Source: Belliella pelovolcani (GTDB lineage: Bacteria; Bacteroidota; Bacteroidia; Cytophagales; Cyclobacteriaceae). From it: a stretch of 64,000 nt of DNA. The stretch is from NCBI RefSeq assembly GCF_900156785.1, contig NZ_FTOP01000008.1, positions 62,001-126,000 on the forward strand, read 5' to 3'. Shown here in pieces: positions 32,501 through 41,580 of this stretch. A program made the translations under genes and the position numbers. Numbering within the stretch: position 1 is the first letter of the stretch; every line of letters begins with the position of its first letter. The notes beneath the pieces are model-generated. The model made no database searches. It worked only from the letters and a program-made list of their open reading frames with translations, and was not told where the DNA came from.

Positions 32501-33448
32501 GTTATCCTTCTGAAGTGTATTGTAAATGATTGAGTAATCAGCGACGTTCACATCTTCCCTATGGAGAATAATGGATTTAGCACCTGATTCCAAAATCAGT
32601 TCTATATCTTCATCTGTTAGAATAGAGTCTCTTTCAAGAAGAACTTCATTTCTATCAATTGATACAACCTCACCAGTATCTTCATCTACGAAGTCTTCAA
32701 CCCAAGTTCTCAGAACTCTAGCCGCAAGTTTTCTACCTGCTGCTTTTTTGAGCGCTGCTTTAGTTGCTGCGACTTCTTCAGATAAACCAAAAAGATCAAG
32801 GATAGCTTTATCAGAACCATACCCAATAGCTCTAAGAAGCGTAGTAACTGGGAATTTTTTCTTTCTATCAATATAAGCATACATTACATTGTTAATGTCA
32901 GTAGCAAACTCAATCCAGCTACCTTTAAAAGGTATAATCCTAGCGGAATAAAGCTTAGTACCGTTGGTATGTTTACTTTGAGCAAAGAATACACCAGGGG
33001 ATCTATGAAGTTGGGAAACAATAACTCGCTCTGCTCCATTGATCACAAACGAACCCTTCTCTGTCATGTACGGAAGATTCCCGAGGAAAACCTCTTGTTC
33101 AATTGTCTCAAAATCCTCGTTGTCTTCGTCCGAACACAGCAATCTTAATTTGGCTTTGAGTGGAACAGAATAAGTAAGACCTCTATCAATACATTCTTCG
33201 ATGTTGTATTTTGGAGGATCTACAGCGTAGTCAATAAATTCAAGAGTGAAGTTTTCTCTAGAATCACTAATAGGGAAATTCTCAGAAAACACTTTGAAAA
33301 GACCATCCTGTCTCCTTTTTTCAGCCGGAGTATCCAACTGGAAAAAATCTTTAAAAGATTGTAATTGGATATCAAGGAAATCCGGATAGTCTTTGACTAC
33401 CTTAATAGATGAGAAACTTTTCCTTTCGGTTTGATTCTGGATAGCCAA
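29573..33448 (-). CDS. rpoB: DNA-directed RNA polymerase beta subunit
   Basis: The subunit that forms the other half of the active cleft and carries the rifampicin pocket. The 1291-aa protein starts [20 protein letters not shown]. It carries the Rif region segments [20 protein letters not shown] and [20 protein letters not shown], which look wild type, then GQNVLVAYMPW-type and [12 protein letters not shown] segments. The catalytic-region motif [12 protein letters not shown] and a C-terminal [18 protein letters not shown] follow. It lies 154 nt after rplL, beyond a palindrome that may attenuate. Confidence 0.98.
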   Translation of the reverse strand: MAIQNQTERKSFSSIKVVKDYPDFLDIQLQSFKDFFQLDTPAEKRRQDGLFKVFSENFPISDSRENFTLEFIDYAVDPPKYNIEECIDRGLTYSVPLKAKLRLLCSDEDNEDFETIEQEVFLGNLPYMTEKGSFVINGAERVIVSQLHRSPGVFFAQSKHTNGTKLYSARIIPFKGSWIEFATDINNVMYAYIDRKKKFPVTTLLRAIGYGSDKAILDLFGLSEEVAATKAALKKAAGRKLAARVLRTWVEDFVDEDTGEVVSIDRNEVLLERDSILTDEDIELILESGAKSIILHREDVNVADYSIIYNTLQKDNSNSEKEAVEVIYRQLRNTEAPDEATAREVIHGLFFSDKRYDLGEVGRYRINKKLGLDIDAEKIVLTTEDIINIVKYLIGLINSKAVVDDIDHLSNRRVRTVGEQLYSQFGVGLARMARTIRERMNVRDNEDFKPVDLINARTLSSVINSFFGTNQLSQFMDQTNPLAELTHKRRLSALGPGGLSRERAGFEVRDVHYTHYGRLCTIETPEGPNIGLISSLCVHAKVNSMGFLETPYRKVKDGKVSMSAEDIVFLTAEEEDDNNIAQANAPLDEKGTFINDRVKARFEGDFPVLDPKEISYMDVAPNQIVSVAASLIPFLEHDDANRALMGSNMQRQAVPLLKAEAPIVGTGLEAKAAIDSRALIIAETDGVVDYVDATKITIKYDLTEDDLLVNFSDEYKTYNLVKFRRTNQDTTINLTPLVLKGQRVKKGQVLVEGYATNNGELALGKNLRVAYMPWQGYNFEDAIVISERVAREDIFTSIHIEEFQLEVRDTKRGEEELTSEIPNVSEEAVKNLDENGIIRVGAELKEGDIIIGKITPKGETDPTPEEKLLRAIFGDKAGDVKDASLKASPSLNGVVIETKLFSRPKKDKDLRAKSKAEVEKLKGKYSKDLLGIRAKMINKLVALLDGKTSLGVKHKFGDEIISKGVKFNAKNIEQNLFPAKNPYRDESNYNVQEEANLISDIILDDWTDDAHVNKLIQQLVKNYINARNEIAGIFKRDKFTLEVGDELPAGIVQLAKVYVAKKRKLKVGDKMAGRHGNKGIVARIVREEDMPFLEDGTPMDIVLNPLGVPSRMNIGQIFETVLAWAGHKMGKKYATPIFDGATMEEVSEELEKAGLPAYGRTYLYDGLSGKKFDQPVTVGIAYMLKLGHLVDDKMHARSIGPYSLITQQPLGGKAQFGGQRFGEMEVWALEAFGASHVLQEILTVKSDDVVGRAKAYEAIVKGENLPKPNIPESFNVLVHELRGLALEITLD

Positions 33449-33540
33449 GGCAGTATATATTTATAGTGATAATTAATAACCAAATGCGACAATTTTCGCT
33501 TGAAATAGTGCAATTTTTTACCTGTGCACAAACAGGAAAA

Positions 33541-33562
33541 GACCTGACTATATAGTCAGGTC
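33541..33562 (-). terminator. Perfect 22-bp palindrome after rplL (terminator or attenuator)
   Basis: Positions 33541-33562 are a perfect palindrome with arms GACCTGACTAT/ATAGTCAGGTC. On the minus strand TTTTCCTG follows the stem. It lies 40 nt beyond the rplL stop, where partial termination would give more L7/L12 than RNA polymerase. A smaller CCTG/CAGG stem follows at 33521-33536. Confidence 0.65.
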
Positions 33563-33602
33563 TATTACCATTACCTTCACCTCAAGGTAAAGAGAGGCAA
33601 AA

Positions 33603-33983
33603 TTACTTCAACTCAACTTCAGCACCAGCCTCTTCAAGAGACTTTTTCAAAGCTTCAGCTTCGTCTTTAGCGATACCTTCTTTAACAGCTTTAGGAGCAC
33701 CGTCAACTAGTTCTTTCGCTTCTTTCAAACCAAGACCAGTCAATTCTTTCACAAGCTTAACTACAGCAAGTTTCTGACCACCAGCGGCTTTAAGGATAAC
33801 ATCGAATGAAGACTTTTCTTCTTCAGCAGCACCAGCATCACCAGCAGCACCACCAGCTACCATTACAGCACCAGCAGCAGCAGGTTCGATACCATACTCG
33901 TCTTTCAAAATATCAGCCAATTCTTTTACTTCTTTTACAGTCAAGTTTACCAACTGATCAGCAAGTTGTTTAAGATCTGCCAT
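33603..33983 (-). CDS. rplL: 50S ribosomal protein bL12 (L7/L12)
   Basis: A multi-copy stalk protein that recruits translation GTPases. The 126-aa protein has an N-terminal dimerisation helix ([20 protein letters not shown]), an Ala/Gly-rich flexible hinge (about 36-56) and the C-terminal domain with [20 protein letters not shown] and [21 protein letters not shown] palindromic hairpin after the gene may keep its transcript level above that of rpoBC. Confidence 0.98.
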   Translation of the reverse strand: MADLKQLADQLVNLTVKEVKELADILKDEYGIEPAAAGAVMVAGGAAGDAGAAEEEKSSFDVILKAAGGQKLAVVKLVKELTGLGLKEAKELVDGAPKAVKEGIAKDEAEALKKSLEEAGAEVELK

Positions 33984-34033
33984 TGTATTAATATTTAAAT
34001 TGTTGTGTTTACTAATTGATTTGATAAATTATT

Positions 34034-34570
34034 TTATTCTTTTTCAGAAAGTGTCTTAACCACACCAGCGATAGTATTCTGACCATACTGAAGGGCAGAG
34101 ATAAGATTTTTTGCTGGAGATTGAAGAAGTCCGATAACATCTCCCAAAAGTTCATTTTTAGATTTAAGGGTAGATAGCATTTCTAGGTTTTTCTCTCCTA
34201 CAAATACATCTGAATCTATGTATGCACCTTTGAAAACTGGTCTTACTTCTTTCTTACCAAGTTTCTTTCTAAAATCAAGGATTACTTTCGCTGGCAGGTT
34301 CCCAATTTCTTTGGAGAACACAATACCTGAAAAACCTTTAAGTGTCTCTTCTGAGAATTTCACATAGTCACCATCGAGATTCTCGAGGGCTTTTGCGATA
34401 AGTGTATTCTTATATACTTTATATTCTACACCTTTCTCGAAACAAGCTCTTCTGAAAGCATTTACCTGAGCTACATTGAAACCTCCTGCATCAGTAATGT
34501 AGAAATACGGGTTTTCTTTGAATTTCTCGGTAAGACTTTCGATTATTTCTCTTTTTTCGTCTCTAGTCAT
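34034..34570 (-). CDS. rplJ: 50S ribosomal protein uL10
   Basis: The stalk base that holds bL12 dimers. The 178-aa protein starts MTRDEKREIIESLTEKFKEN and has DAGGFNVAQVNAFRRACFEK with EYKVYKNTLIAKALENLDGD; the C-terminal helix binds bL12. Only 2 nt separate it from rplA, so the long rplJ leader that mediates L10 autoregulation in other bacteria is absent. Confidence 0.96.
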   Translation of the reverse strand: MTRDEKREIIESLTEKFKENPYFYITDAGGFNVAQVNAFRRACFEKGVEYKVYKNTLIAKALENLDGDYVKFSEETLKGFSGIVFSKEIGNLPAKVILDFRKKLGKKEVRPVFKGAYIDSDVFVGEKNLEMLSTLKSKNELLGDVIGLLQSPAKNLISALQYGQNTIAGVVKTLSEKE

Positions 34571-34572
34571 GA

Positions 34573-35271
34573 TTAAATACCTTGAATGCTACCTTTATCT
34601 ACAATAATTCCAGGAGACATTGTACTTGACAAATGAATACTTCTGAAATAGGTTCCTTTTGAAGAAGCAGGTTTAAGTTTAGAAATTGTAGCGATAAGCT
34701 CTTTTGCATTTTCCTGAATTTGCTCAGGAGTAAAAGATGCCTTACCAATACCAGCGTGAATGATTCCAAATTTATCTACTTTGAAATCAATTTTACCAGC
34801 TTTTACTTCTTTAACAGCTTTACCTACTTCCAATGTAACTGTACCAGATTTTGGGTTAGGCATCAAGCCTCTAGGTCCCAAAACCCTACCTAATCTACCA
34901 ACTTTTGCCATTACGTTAGGCATGGTGATAATCACATCGATATCAGTCCATCCACCTTCAATTTTAGCAATATAGTCGTCTAATCCAACATAGTCTGCAC
35001 CTGCTTCTTTGGCTTCAGCTTCTTTGTCAGGGGTACATAGTACCAAAACCTTAACATCCTTACCTGTACCATGCGGCAATGCAACTACTCCTCTTACCAT
35101 TTGATCAGCTTTTCTAGGATCTACGCCCAAACGAACGTCGATATCCACTGAAGCATCAAATTTGGTGTTAGTGATTTGCTTCACAATTGAAGAAGCTTCC
35201 TCTAGGGAGTACTGTTGGCTTGGGTCGTACTTAGAAAGAGCTTCTTTTTGCTTTTTTGTTAACTTAGCCAT
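34573..35271 (-). CDS. rplA: 50S ribosomal protein uL1
   Basis: The mobile L1 stalk that guides the E-site tRNA; in many bacteria it represses the rplKA mRNA. The 232-aa protein has domain I with [20 protein letters not shown] and [20 protein letters not shown]. Domain II carries [20 protein letters not shown], then [13 protein letters not shown] and [12 protein letters not shown]. The gap to rplK is 10 nt. Confidence 0.97.
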   Translation of the reverse strand: MAKLTKKQKEALSKYDPSQQYSLEEASSIVKQITNTKFDASVDIDVRLGVDPRKADQMVRGVVALPHGTGKDVKVLVLCTPDKEAEAKEAGADYVGLDDYIAKIEGGWTDIDVIITMPNVMAKVGRLGRVLGPRGLMPNPKSGTVTLEVGKAVKEVKAGKIDFKVDKFGIIHAGIGKASFTPEQIQENAKELIATISKLKPASSKGTYFRSIHLSSTMSPGIIVDKGSIQGI

Positions 35272-35281
35272 AGTGTTTATT

Positions 35282-35725
35282 TTATTCCTCCCAAGGGGCT
35301 TTTCCAGATACTGTGATACCCATACTTCTAGCTGTACCTGCGATCATTTTCATGGCAGACTCAACTTTGAAAGCATTTAAGTCAGGCATTTTCACTTCAG
35401 CAATTTCCTTTACTTGATCCCAAGTAACAGATCCTACTTTTTTCCTGTTAGGCTCTGAAGATCCACCTTTAATTTTTGCAGCCTCGATCAGCATATTAGC
35501 AGCTGGAGGAGTTTTTACCACAAAATCAAAAGATTTGTCAGAGTAAACAGTAATCAAAACAGGCAATACTGAACCCATTTTATCCTGGGTTCTGGCATTG
35601 AATTGCTTACAGAACTCCATGATGTTCAAACCCTTTGAACCAAGGGCTGGACCAACTGGAGGCGATGGATTTGCCTGGCCACCTTTCACCTGTAATTTCA
35701 CATAACCAGTGATTTCCTTAGCCAT
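35282..35725 (-). CDS. rplK: 50S ribosomal protein uL11
   Basis: Part of the GTPase-associated centre; needed for the stringent response through RelA in other bacteria. The 147-aa protein starts [20 protein letters not shown], with [39 protein letters not shown] and [12 protein letters not shown]. It follows nusG by 3 nt. Confidence 0.98.
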   Translation of the reverse strand: MAKEITGYVKLQVKGGQANPSPPVGPALGSKGLNIMEFCKQFNARTQDKMGSVLPVLITVYSDKSFDFVVKTPPAANMLIEAAKIKGGSSEPNRKKVGSVTWDQVKEIAEVKMPDLNAFKVESAMKMIAGTARSMGITVSGKAPWEE

Positions 35726-35728
35726 TTC

Positions 35729-36286
35729 CTAGTCTTGTTTTTCTACTTGTATAAAGTTTAACTCTACAGGGGTGTTTCGTCCAAAGATCTTGACCATAAC
35801 ATTCAATTTCTTCTTATCTTCAAACACCTCTTCTATTGTTCCGGCGAACCCACTGAAAGGACCGTCCATTACTTTTACGGTCTCTCCAACTATAAATGGA
35901 GTATCTAATTTCTCTGCAAACTCATCAATCTCCTCAACTCGTCCTAAGATTCTGTTGACTTCTGATTGACGTAATGGCTCAGGGGTTTTGGAAGCCCCCC
36001 CTTGGTTTGACCCTAAGAAACCGATAACACCCGGAATGCTTGTAATTACGTGATTAGCTTCACCATTGGTAAGATCCGCATTAACTAAAACGTAGCCAGG
36101 AAAGAAGTTTCTCTCTCTGACTCTTTTCTTGCCATTGCGCATCTCGTAAACTTTCTCAGATGGTATCAAAACCTCAGGAATAAAATCCTCAAGTTTCTGT
36201 CGCAGAATTTCATTATCCAAGTAAGTCTTGGCTTTTTTCTCCTGCCCAGCTACCACCCTAAGTACATACCACTTATATTCAGCCAT
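35729..36286 (-). CDS. nusG: Transcription termination/antitermination factor NusG
   Basis: An RNA polymerase-associated factor that links transcription to Rho and ribosomes. The 185-aa protein has the NGN domain (about 1-120; starts [20 protein letters not shown], with [12 protein letters not shown] and [11 protein letters not shown]). A C-terminal KOW domain carries [20 protein letters not shown]. It lies between secE and rplK in the standard order. Confidence 0.97.
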   Translation of the reverse strand: MAEYKWYVLRVVAGQEKKAKTYLDNEILRQKLEDFIPEVLIPSEKVYEMRNGKKRVRERNFFPGYVLVNADLTNGEANHVITSIPGVIGFLGSNQGGASKTPEPLRQSEVNRILGRVEEIDEFAEKLDTPFIVGETVKVMDGPFSGFAGTIEEVFEDKKKLNVMVKIFGRNTPVELNFIQVEKQD

Positions 36287-36303
36287 CAGTAATTTCTATT
36301 CAA

Positions 36304-36492
36304 TTAAAATAAGTCGTAAAACCAAGTCATCAAATTCTCAAATCCCAAATCAATTACTCCAATCAATAGAGAAAAAATAAGGGAAGCTACGATGACCAAA
36401 ACAGCACTGTTTTGTAAGAACGAGTAGTTAGGCCATGTGACCTTATTTTTCATCTCGTCTATGGATTCAATGACAAAACTCTTGATATTCAT
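36304..36492 (-). CDS. secE: Protein translocase subunit SecE
   Basis: A 62-aa single-span subunit that clamps SecY. The amphipathic N-terminal region FVIESIDEMKNKVTWPNYSF contains the conserved K-V-T-W-P motif. A transmembrane helix follows (about 29-50, AVLVIVASLIFSLLIGVIDL). It lies between tRNA-Trp and nusG. Confidence 0.95.
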   Translation of the reverse strand: MNIKSFVIESIDEMKNKVTWPNYSFLQNSAVLVIVASLIFSLLIGVIDLGFENLMTWFYDLF

Positions 36493-36510
36493 GGTTTTAC
36501 TTTATTGTTG

Positions 36511-36581
36511 CACGGGCAGAGAGATTCGAACTCCCATCAACGGTTTTGGAGACCGCTATTCTGCCATTGAACTATGCCCGT
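36511..36581 (-). tRNA. trnW: tRNA-Trp (CCA)
   Basis: The 71-nt minus-strand cloverleaf has acceptor arms ACGGGCA/TGCCCGT, a GTTCGAATC T-loop, and anticodon loop CTCCAAA with anticodon CCA. The discriminator base is G. CCA is not encoded at the 3' end. It opens the tRNA-Trp-secE-nusG transcript. Confidence 0.96.
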
Positions 36582-36608
36582 AGATTATTTTGATCCTTAA
36601 AAGGAACG

Positions 36609-36640
36609 CAAAAGTAGGGAAATAAGGATTAAGAAACAAA
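36609..36640 (-). promoter_or_regulatory. Promoter of the tRNA-Trp-secE-nusG-rplKAJL-rpoBC operon
   Basis: On the minus strand TTTG (36640-36637), a 20-nt spacer and TACTTTTG (36616-36609) match the Bacteroidota consensus. The start would fall about 20 nt before the tRNA. The -33 box shares bases with the left arm of the tuf terminator hairpin. Confidence 0.8.
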
Positions 36641-36673
36641 TGCGACCCCGAAAAATTTCAAGATCGCATTTGT
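36636..36673. terminator. Probable terminator hairpin after tuf
   Basis: Perfect 10-bp arms ACAAATGCGA (36636-36645) and TCGCATTTGT (36664-36673) flank an 18-nt loop, 20 nt after the tuf stop. On the minus strand TTTCTTAATCC follows, a weak T-tract, so termination may be partial. Confidence 0.5.
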
Positions 36674-36693
36674 CAATATAATAATTCTATTGA

Positions 36694-37881
36694 TTAGTCT
36701 AGAATCTCAGTCACCTGACCAGCACCTACTGTTCTACCACCTTCACGGATAGCGAAACGTAGACCTTTCTCAAGTGCTACTGCGTTCAACAAGTTCACTT
36801 CAATAGTAACGTTATCACCTGGCATAACCATTTCAACGTTTTCTGGAAGTTTAATTTCACCTGTTACGTCAGTAGTTCTTAAATAGAACTGTGGACGGTA
36901 TTTGTTGAAGAAAGGAGTGTGACGTCCACCTTCTTCTTTAGAAAGTACATAAACTTCAGCATTGAAGTGAGCATGAGGCTTCACAGAACCTGGCTTACAG
37001 ATAATCATACCTCTCTTGATTTGAGATTTTTCAATACCTCTCAACAATAGACCTACGTTATCACCTGCTTCACCTCTGTCAAGAATCTTACGGAACATCT
37101 CAACACCAGTTACAGTAGACTTAAGTCCCTGTGCACCCATACCGATGATATCTACTGGATCACCAGAGTTGATTACACCTCTTTCAATTCTACCAGTAGC
37201 TACAGTACCACGACCAGTGATCGAGAATACATCCTCTACAGGCATCAAGAAGTCTTTGTCAATAAGACGCTCAGGAAGTGGAATGTGGTTATCCACAGCA
37301 TCCATCAATTCCATGATTTTATCTTCCCACTTAGCTTCGCCATTAAGGCCACCAAGTGCAGAACCAGCAATAACTGGAATATTATCTCCGTCGAAATCGT
37401 AGAAAGATAAAAGCTCTCTAACTTCCATTTCTACAAGCTCAAGAAGCTCTGGGTCATCTACCATGTCCACTTTGTTCAAGAAAACAACTAGAGCTGGTAC
37501 ACCTACCTGACGAGCAAGAAGGATGTGCTCTCTTGTTTGTGGCATTGGTCCATCAGTTGCTGCTACCACTAGAATAGCGCCATCCATTTGAGCAGCACCA
37601 GTTACCATGTTCTTTACGTAATCAGCGTGACCTGGACAGTCAACGTGAGCGTAGTGTCTAGATTCTGTTTGGTACTCAACGTGAGATGTGTTGATCGTGA
37701 TACCTCTTTCTTTTTCTTCTGGAGCGTTGTCGATAGAAGAGAAATCTCTTAATTCAGAAAGACCTTTTTTGGCCAATACTGTAGTAATGGCAGCAGTCAA
37801 AGTTGTCTTTCCATGGTCTACGTGACCAATCGTACCGATATTAACGTGCGGTTTGGAACGGTCAAAGGTTGCTTTTGCCAT
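36694..37881 (-). CDS. tuf: Elongation factor Tu
   Basis: The GTPase that delivers aminoacyl-tRNA. The 395-aa protein has G1 GHVDHGKT (19-26), switch I with [14 protein letters not shown]3 DCPGHADY, G4 NKVD, and domains II/III ending [17 protein letters not shown]. It lies downstream of three tRNA genes and is probably co-transcribed with them. Only one tuf copy is in the window. Confidence 0.98.
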   Translation of the reverse strand: MAKATFDRSKPHVNIGTIGHVDHGKTTLTAAITTVLAKKGLSELRDFSSIDNAPEEKERGITINTSHVEYQTESRHYAHVDCPGHADYVKNMVTGAAQMDGAILVVAATDGPMPQTREHILLARQVGVPALVVFLNKVDMVDDPELLELVEMEVRELLSFYDFDGDNIPVIAGSALGGLNGEAKWEDKIMELMDAVDNHIPLPERLIDKDFLMPVEDVFSITGRGTVATGRIERGVINSGDPVDIIGMGAQGLKSTVTGVEMFRKILDRGEAGDNVGLLLRGIEKSQIKRGMIICKPGSVKPHAHFNAEVYVLSKEEGGRHTPFFNKYRPQFYLRTTDVTGEIKLPENVEMVMPGDNVTIEVNLLNAVALEKGLRFAIREGGRTVGAGQVTEILD

Positions 37882-37946
37882 GCGTGAAAATCCTCTGTTT
37901 TAGTTAAAGATATAAATTAATTTTTTTTTCTATTTCAATGTTTCTG

Positions 37947-38018
37947 AGCCAACGACGGGATTTGAACCCGTGACCCCTTCCTTACCAAGGAAGTACTCTA
38001 CCCCTGAGCTACGTCGGC
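37947..38018 (-). tRNA. trnT: tRNA-Thr (GGT)
   Basis: The 72-nt minus-strand cloverleaf has acceptor GCCGACG/CGTTGGC (with one G-U and one A-U pair), anticodon stem CTTCC/GGAAG, loop TTGGTAA with anticodon GGT, and T-loop GTTCAAATC. The discriminator is U. It is the last tRNA before tuf. Confidence 0.96.
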
Positions 38019-38052
38019 TGTTGACATTTACATATGCCTATAAAAAGCATAG

Positions 38053-38125
38053 AGCGGGAGACGAGGCTCGAACCCGCGACCTGCAGCTTGGAAGGCTGCC
38101 GCTCTACCAACTGAGCTACTCCCGC
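38053..38125 (-). tRNA. trnG: tRNA-Gly (TCC)
   Basis: The 73-nt minus-strand cloverleaf has acceptor GCGGGAG/CTCCCGC, anticodon stem GCAGC/GCTGC, loop CTTCCAA with anticodon TCC, and T-loop GTTCGAGCC. The discriminator is U, as expected for Gly. Confidence 0.96.
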
Positions 38126-38142
38126 TTTTTATTACGTGTTTG

Positions 38143-38150
38143 CAAAAGTA
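38143..38150 (-). promoter_or_regulatory. Second promoter box before tRNA-Gly
   Basis: TACTTTTG on the minus strand matches TAnnTTTG, with TTG 21 nt farther upstream (38172-38174). It lies between tRNA-Tyr and tRNA-Gly and could boost expression of tRNA-Gly, tRNA-Thr and tuf. Confidence 0.5.
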
Positions 38151-38176
38151 ATTATTTTTTTGACAAAAACGCAATG

Positions 38177-38259
38177 TGGGGGAAACAGGATTCGAACCTG
38201 TGAAGACATAAGTCAACGGATTTACAGTCCGTCCCAGTTGGCCGCTTTGGTATTCCCCC
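38177..38259 (-). tRNA. trnY: tRNA-Tyr (GTA)
   Basis: The 83-nt minus-strand tRNA has acceptor GGGGGAA/TTCCCCC, a long variable arm typical of bacterial tRNA-Tyr, anticodon stem ACGGA/TCCGT and loop CTGTAAA with anticodon GTA. The T-loop is GTTCGAATC and the discriminator is A. Confidence 0.96.
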
Positions 38260-38318
38260 AACTGAAATTATCGATAAGATTTAAAGTTTTCTGAACTTTT
38301 CGTTCTCTTAACGGATGG

Positions 38319-38349
38319 CAAAATTATACCCTTTTCTGAAACATTCAAA
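38319..38349 (-). promoter_or_regulatory. Promoter of the tRNA-Tyr-Gly-Thr-tuf operon
   Basis: On the minus strand TTTG (38349-38346), a 19-nt spacer and TAATTTTG (38326-38319) match the Bacteroidota consensus. It lies about 60 nt before the tRNA-Tyr 5' end and downstream of the M1 peptidase gene. Confidence 0.8.
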
Positions 38350-38413
38350 ATTCTATCAAAAATTTTCAAGTCTTTTTTCTCACCCCTTAAATAAACTCAA
38401 AGAAATCAAGTGA

Positions 38414-41005
38414 TTAATTTTCATCAAGGTATGGTTCAAGGTAATATTCTTTGTATCGCTTCGCTAAAATATCCGCTTCCTTTTCGTATAAATCCTTAAT
38501 TTTCTCTATTACTCCAGGATCATCAACAAATCCAAATAAAGCCTGAAATGCAGCTGCTCGGATATAGTTTGCTTGATGATTAAGACCTATTTGATATAAA
38601 TTCTCTACCGCTATTTCACTTTCGTATAAGTTTTGAGCTTTGGCAAAATAATCTCCATAATAACCAATCAAATAATAAAGCGATTGACCGGACATTTTAT
38701 CCAATTTCTCGTGAAACCAAGTCGCTTGATCAAATCGTTCATCGGTTATCATATAATCTGCAATCGCAACAACAATCCTAATATTATCATCAACCATATA
38801 TTGATTGGCGACAGACTCTCTGTTAGGGTTTGATTCATTTTCCAAGTATGCAGTCAATGCAGCACCTGCTACATAATAAGAAGGATGATTCATCCAGTTT
38901 AGAAATGATGTAGCGTACTTATCTGGATCTAATAATGCCAGCAGTTCAATAGCACCCGCTCTAACAGTGTTCTTAGGATCATTCTCCGCTAATTCTAATA
39001 ATGTTTTTTCCAGCCCTTTCACTTGCATGATCCATTCAGGGTTTCTCGCCACAGCAATCATTGACATTTCACGGATAGGAGCAAATGAGTCTATTAAGCC
39101 TTTTCCGATCAATTCAATGACTTTGGGTTCATCAGAATAATTATTTATTAAACTATCCATTGCTTCATATCGAGCTATGCCATAAATCGATGACTCAAAT
39201 TGTCTCATAAAGTGTTCAAACCCTCTTTTACTTTTTTTCTCTGCTAATAACTCCAATCTTTCATCAAAATATAAAGCATAAACAGGGTCGGCATTTTCTA
39301 TTGCAAACTGCTGTGTACCCTTCTCTAAAACGAACTGCTTTTCATATCTATCCCCGTCTGTGTACCAGCTGACTTTAAATGGAATTTTATATAACGGAGT
39401 ATTGCTCAAATTTTGTCTCTGTGACACTGTAAGTAATAGATTGTCTCTTTGACTGTAATCAATATCATATTCTAAATCTGGATGACCAGCTGACAAGAAC
39501 CATTGATTAAAAAACCAATTGAGATCCTGCCCTGTCACTTCTTCAAAAGCTAATCTTAAATCATGAACCTCCACACTTGAAAATGCATGTTTGGTCAAAT
39601 AATGATTGAGCGATCCGAAAAAAGCATCATCACCAAGGTATCTTCTGAGCATATGCAGAATTCTACCACCTTTGGCGTAAGAGTGACTATCAAACATATC
39701 CTCAGCATCTTCATGATAAAAGCGAATTAAATCTTCTTGCTTCTCTAATGCCTCATCAAAATATTGCTCCATTTCTGAGATATGATGAATGTCAGCTTCA
39801 TCTAAACCCTCTTTGTATTCGTACCATAGATACTCTGAGTAATTTGCAAAAGCTTCATTCAAAGTTAGGTTTGCCCAGGACTCTGTAGTCACATAGTTCC
39901 CAAACCATTGATGAAATAATTCGTGTGCAATGATTCCATCCCATTCACTATCTAAAGCCTCCCTCTCGTTCAGGTTCAATTCTTCCATAAAAACTGAAAT
40001 CGTTGTATTTTCCATTGCCCCTGAGACAAAGTCTCTGACCACTACCTGATCATACTTCTGCCATGGATATCTTACTCCTAAAATCTCAGAGAAAAAACCT
40101 ATCATCTCTGGCGTATTTTGAAAAACTGTCTTGGCTCCTCCTGCAAATTTTTCTTCAACATAATAGTTGACTTGAATATCCTGCCAGGCATCTTTGATTT
40201 CTACAAATTCACCTATTACAATCGCAGCCAAATAAGGAGCATGGGGAAGATCCATTTCCCAATGATCAGTCCTTGTTCCATCTGCATTGGATTGACTAGA
40301 AATCAAATCTCCATTGCTGATCGTTCGGTATTTTTCATCCACTGTCAATTTGATATCTTGAGTGGCTCTTTCATTAGGCGTATCAAAGGTCGGGAACCAC
40401 TTGGAATTATGTTCAGTCTCTCCTTGCGTCCATATTTGAGTAGGCTTGTTCTCTACTCCAGATGCATTGATAAAATATAGCCCTTTGGTATCCGTAATGG
40501 CTTTACTTCCTGCTCTCGGGTTTTCGTTAGGCTTTGCAGTATATTTTATGGAAACCTGAATAGTGTCTTCTCTTGAGTAATTTTGAGGCAAATAAGCCAA
40601 AACATTTGCTCCATCATACTTAAAATTCAACTCCCTTTCATCCTTTCCTAAAAGCTTGAATGAATGAATATCAAAATCCTTTGCATCTAGTTCAAGTTGA
40701 TTTTGAGTGAAAAAGAATGGCTTAATAGTTAAAATTGCCGTTCCATTTACTTGCTCTTTCTCAAAATCAAATTCTAGGTCAAGGGATGTATGCAAAAGAT
40801 CAAAATACCGAGTTCGCTCAGGTTTATAATCAGAAATCAAAGCTTCTTTTGTTCGAAGGAGTTCCTGATACCCTTCTAGATTTTGTTGCAAAGAAGGTAA
40901 TTCCTGTACTTTTTGCGGCTCTACAGGAATGTTTTCGCTACTTTTACAAGCCACAAAAAGTAGAATAAAAAGTGATGGTAAAAGCTTATAAGTTTGGATT
41001 TTCAT
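38414..41005 (-). CDS. M1 family metallo-aminopeptidase, predicted lipoprotein
   Basis: A zinc aminopeptidase, probably periplasmic or membrane-anchored, that trims peptides. The 863-aa protein has a signal ending FVAC (Cys20), a plausible lipobox with Phe at -3. The exopeptidase motif GAMEN (329-333) and the zinc site HELFH (361-365) with distal Glu384 (NEAF) follow. The N-terminal beta-sandwich occupies about 70-260. The last ~280 residues are helical and look HEAT-like (repeated ALxxLLEAA-like segments). The Cys is followed by KSSEN, without the acidic or Lys-Asp-rich export signal of surface lipoproteins, so a periplasmic side is more likely. Confidence 0.92.
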   Translation of the reverse strand: MKIQTYKLLPSLFILLFVACKSSENIPVEPQKVQELPSLQQNLEGYQELLRTKEALISDYKPERTRYFDLLHTSLDLEFDFEKEQVNGTAILTIKPFFFTQNQLELDAKDFDIHSFKLLGKDERELNFKYDGANVLAYLPQNYSREDTIQVSIKYTAKPNENPRAGSKAITDTKGLYFINASGVENKPTQIWTQGETEHNSKWFPTFDTPNERATQDIKLTVDEKYRTISNGDLISSQSNADGTRTDHWEMDLPHAPYLAAIVIGEFVEIKDAWQDIQVNYYVEEKFAGGAKTVFQNTPEMIGFFSEILGVRYPWQKYDQVVVRDFVSGAMENTTISVFMEELNLNEREALDSEWDGIIAHELFHQWFGNYVTTESWANLTLNEAFANYSEYLWYEYKEGLDEADIHHISEMEQYFDEALEKQEDLIRFYHEDAEDMFDSHSYAKGGRILHMLRRYLGDDAFFGSLNHYLTKHAFSSVEVHDLRLAFEEVTGQDLNWFFNQWFLSAGHPDLEYDIDYSQRDNLLLTVSQRQNLSNTPLYKIPFKVSWYTDGDRYEKQFVLEKGTQQFAIENADPVYALYFDERLELLAEKKSKRGFEHFMRQFESSIYGIARYEAMDSLINNYSDEPKVIELIGKGLIDSFAPIREMSMIAVARNPEWIMQVKGLEKTLLELAENDPKNTVRAGAIELLALLDPDKYATSFLNWMNHPSYYVAGAALTAYLENESNPNRESVANQYMVDDNIRIVVAIADYMITDERFDQATWFHEKLDKMSGQSLYYLIGYYGDYFAKAQNLYESEIAVENLYQIGLNHQANYIRAAAFQALFGFVDDPGVIEKIKDLYEKEADILAKRYKEYYLEPYLDEN

Positions 41006-41053
41006 AAACAGGCTTTTTATAATTTAATTGTATATTGGCGCAAAATAATAGAA

Positions 41054-41548
41054 ATGTATTCAGTAAGCATCGACAAGTCAGTAATAAAAGTAGAGAAATC
41101 AGGTGATACTCTTGTAGTAAACGAGGAATCACTATTATGGGATATCACTAAAACTGGTGAAAGATTATATCATGTCATCTACGAAGATCAATCTTTCAAC
41201 CTTGAGGTAGTGTCTATTGACAGTACAGAAAAAATACTCAAACTTAAACTCAACAACAAACTCGCTGAAATTAAACTTCAAGATAAGTTTGACCTGCTCT
41301 TGGAAAAATTGGGGATGAATACTGCGGCTGCTAACCACGCCAAAGATATCAAAGCTCCAATGCCTGGGTTGATTTTTGATTTGAAAGTAAAAGAAGGAGA
41401 CGAGGTTAAAAAAGGAGATCCTGTCCTAATCTTAGAAGCGATGAAAATGGAAAATATCATCAAAGCTCCAGGTGATGGCGTCGTGAAATCAATCAAAATA
41501 AAAAAGGGAGACAGTGTAGAGAAAAATCAAGTTCTGATTCAATTTTAA
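41054..41548 (+). CDS. Biotin carboxyl carrier-type protein (biotin/lipoyl attachment domain)
   Basis: Carries biotin between the two half-reactions of a biotin-dependent carboxylase. The 164-aa protein has an N-terminal domain of unknown fold (about 1-90) and a C-terminal biotinyl domain (about 98-164). That domain has IKAPMPGLIFDLKVKEGDEV and the biotin site EAMKMEN (Lys131). I choose MYSVSIDKSV as the start because an ATG 20 codons earlier overlaps the divergent peptidase gene's 5' end. No carboxylase or carboxyltransferase subunit is nearby. It could serve acetyl-, propionyl- or methylcrotonyl-CoA carboxylase, which sequence alone cannot settle. Confidence 0.88.
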   Translation: MYSVSIDKSVIKVEKSGDTLVVNEESLLWDITKTGERLYHVIYEDQSFNLEVVSIDSTEKILKLKLNNKLAEIKLQDKFDLLLEKLGMNTAAANHAKDIKAPMPGLIFDLKVKEGDEVKKGDPVLILEAMKMENIIKAPGDGVVKSIKIKKGDSVEKNQVLIQF

Positions 41549-41580
41549 GGCGGTATCTTTAGATTCCGAGTTGAAGGGCT

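Noticed and set aside
33449-33540. Separate rpoB promoter
   Set aside because: Candidate boxes such as CGCATTTG differ from TAnnTTTG at two key bases, so no claim is made.
38028-38261. 77-codon frames on both strands across the tRNA-Gly/tRNA-Tyr genes
   Set aside because: They translate tRNA sequence; the stretches resembling AGDEARTRDLQ are a well-known false gene product of tRNA regions.
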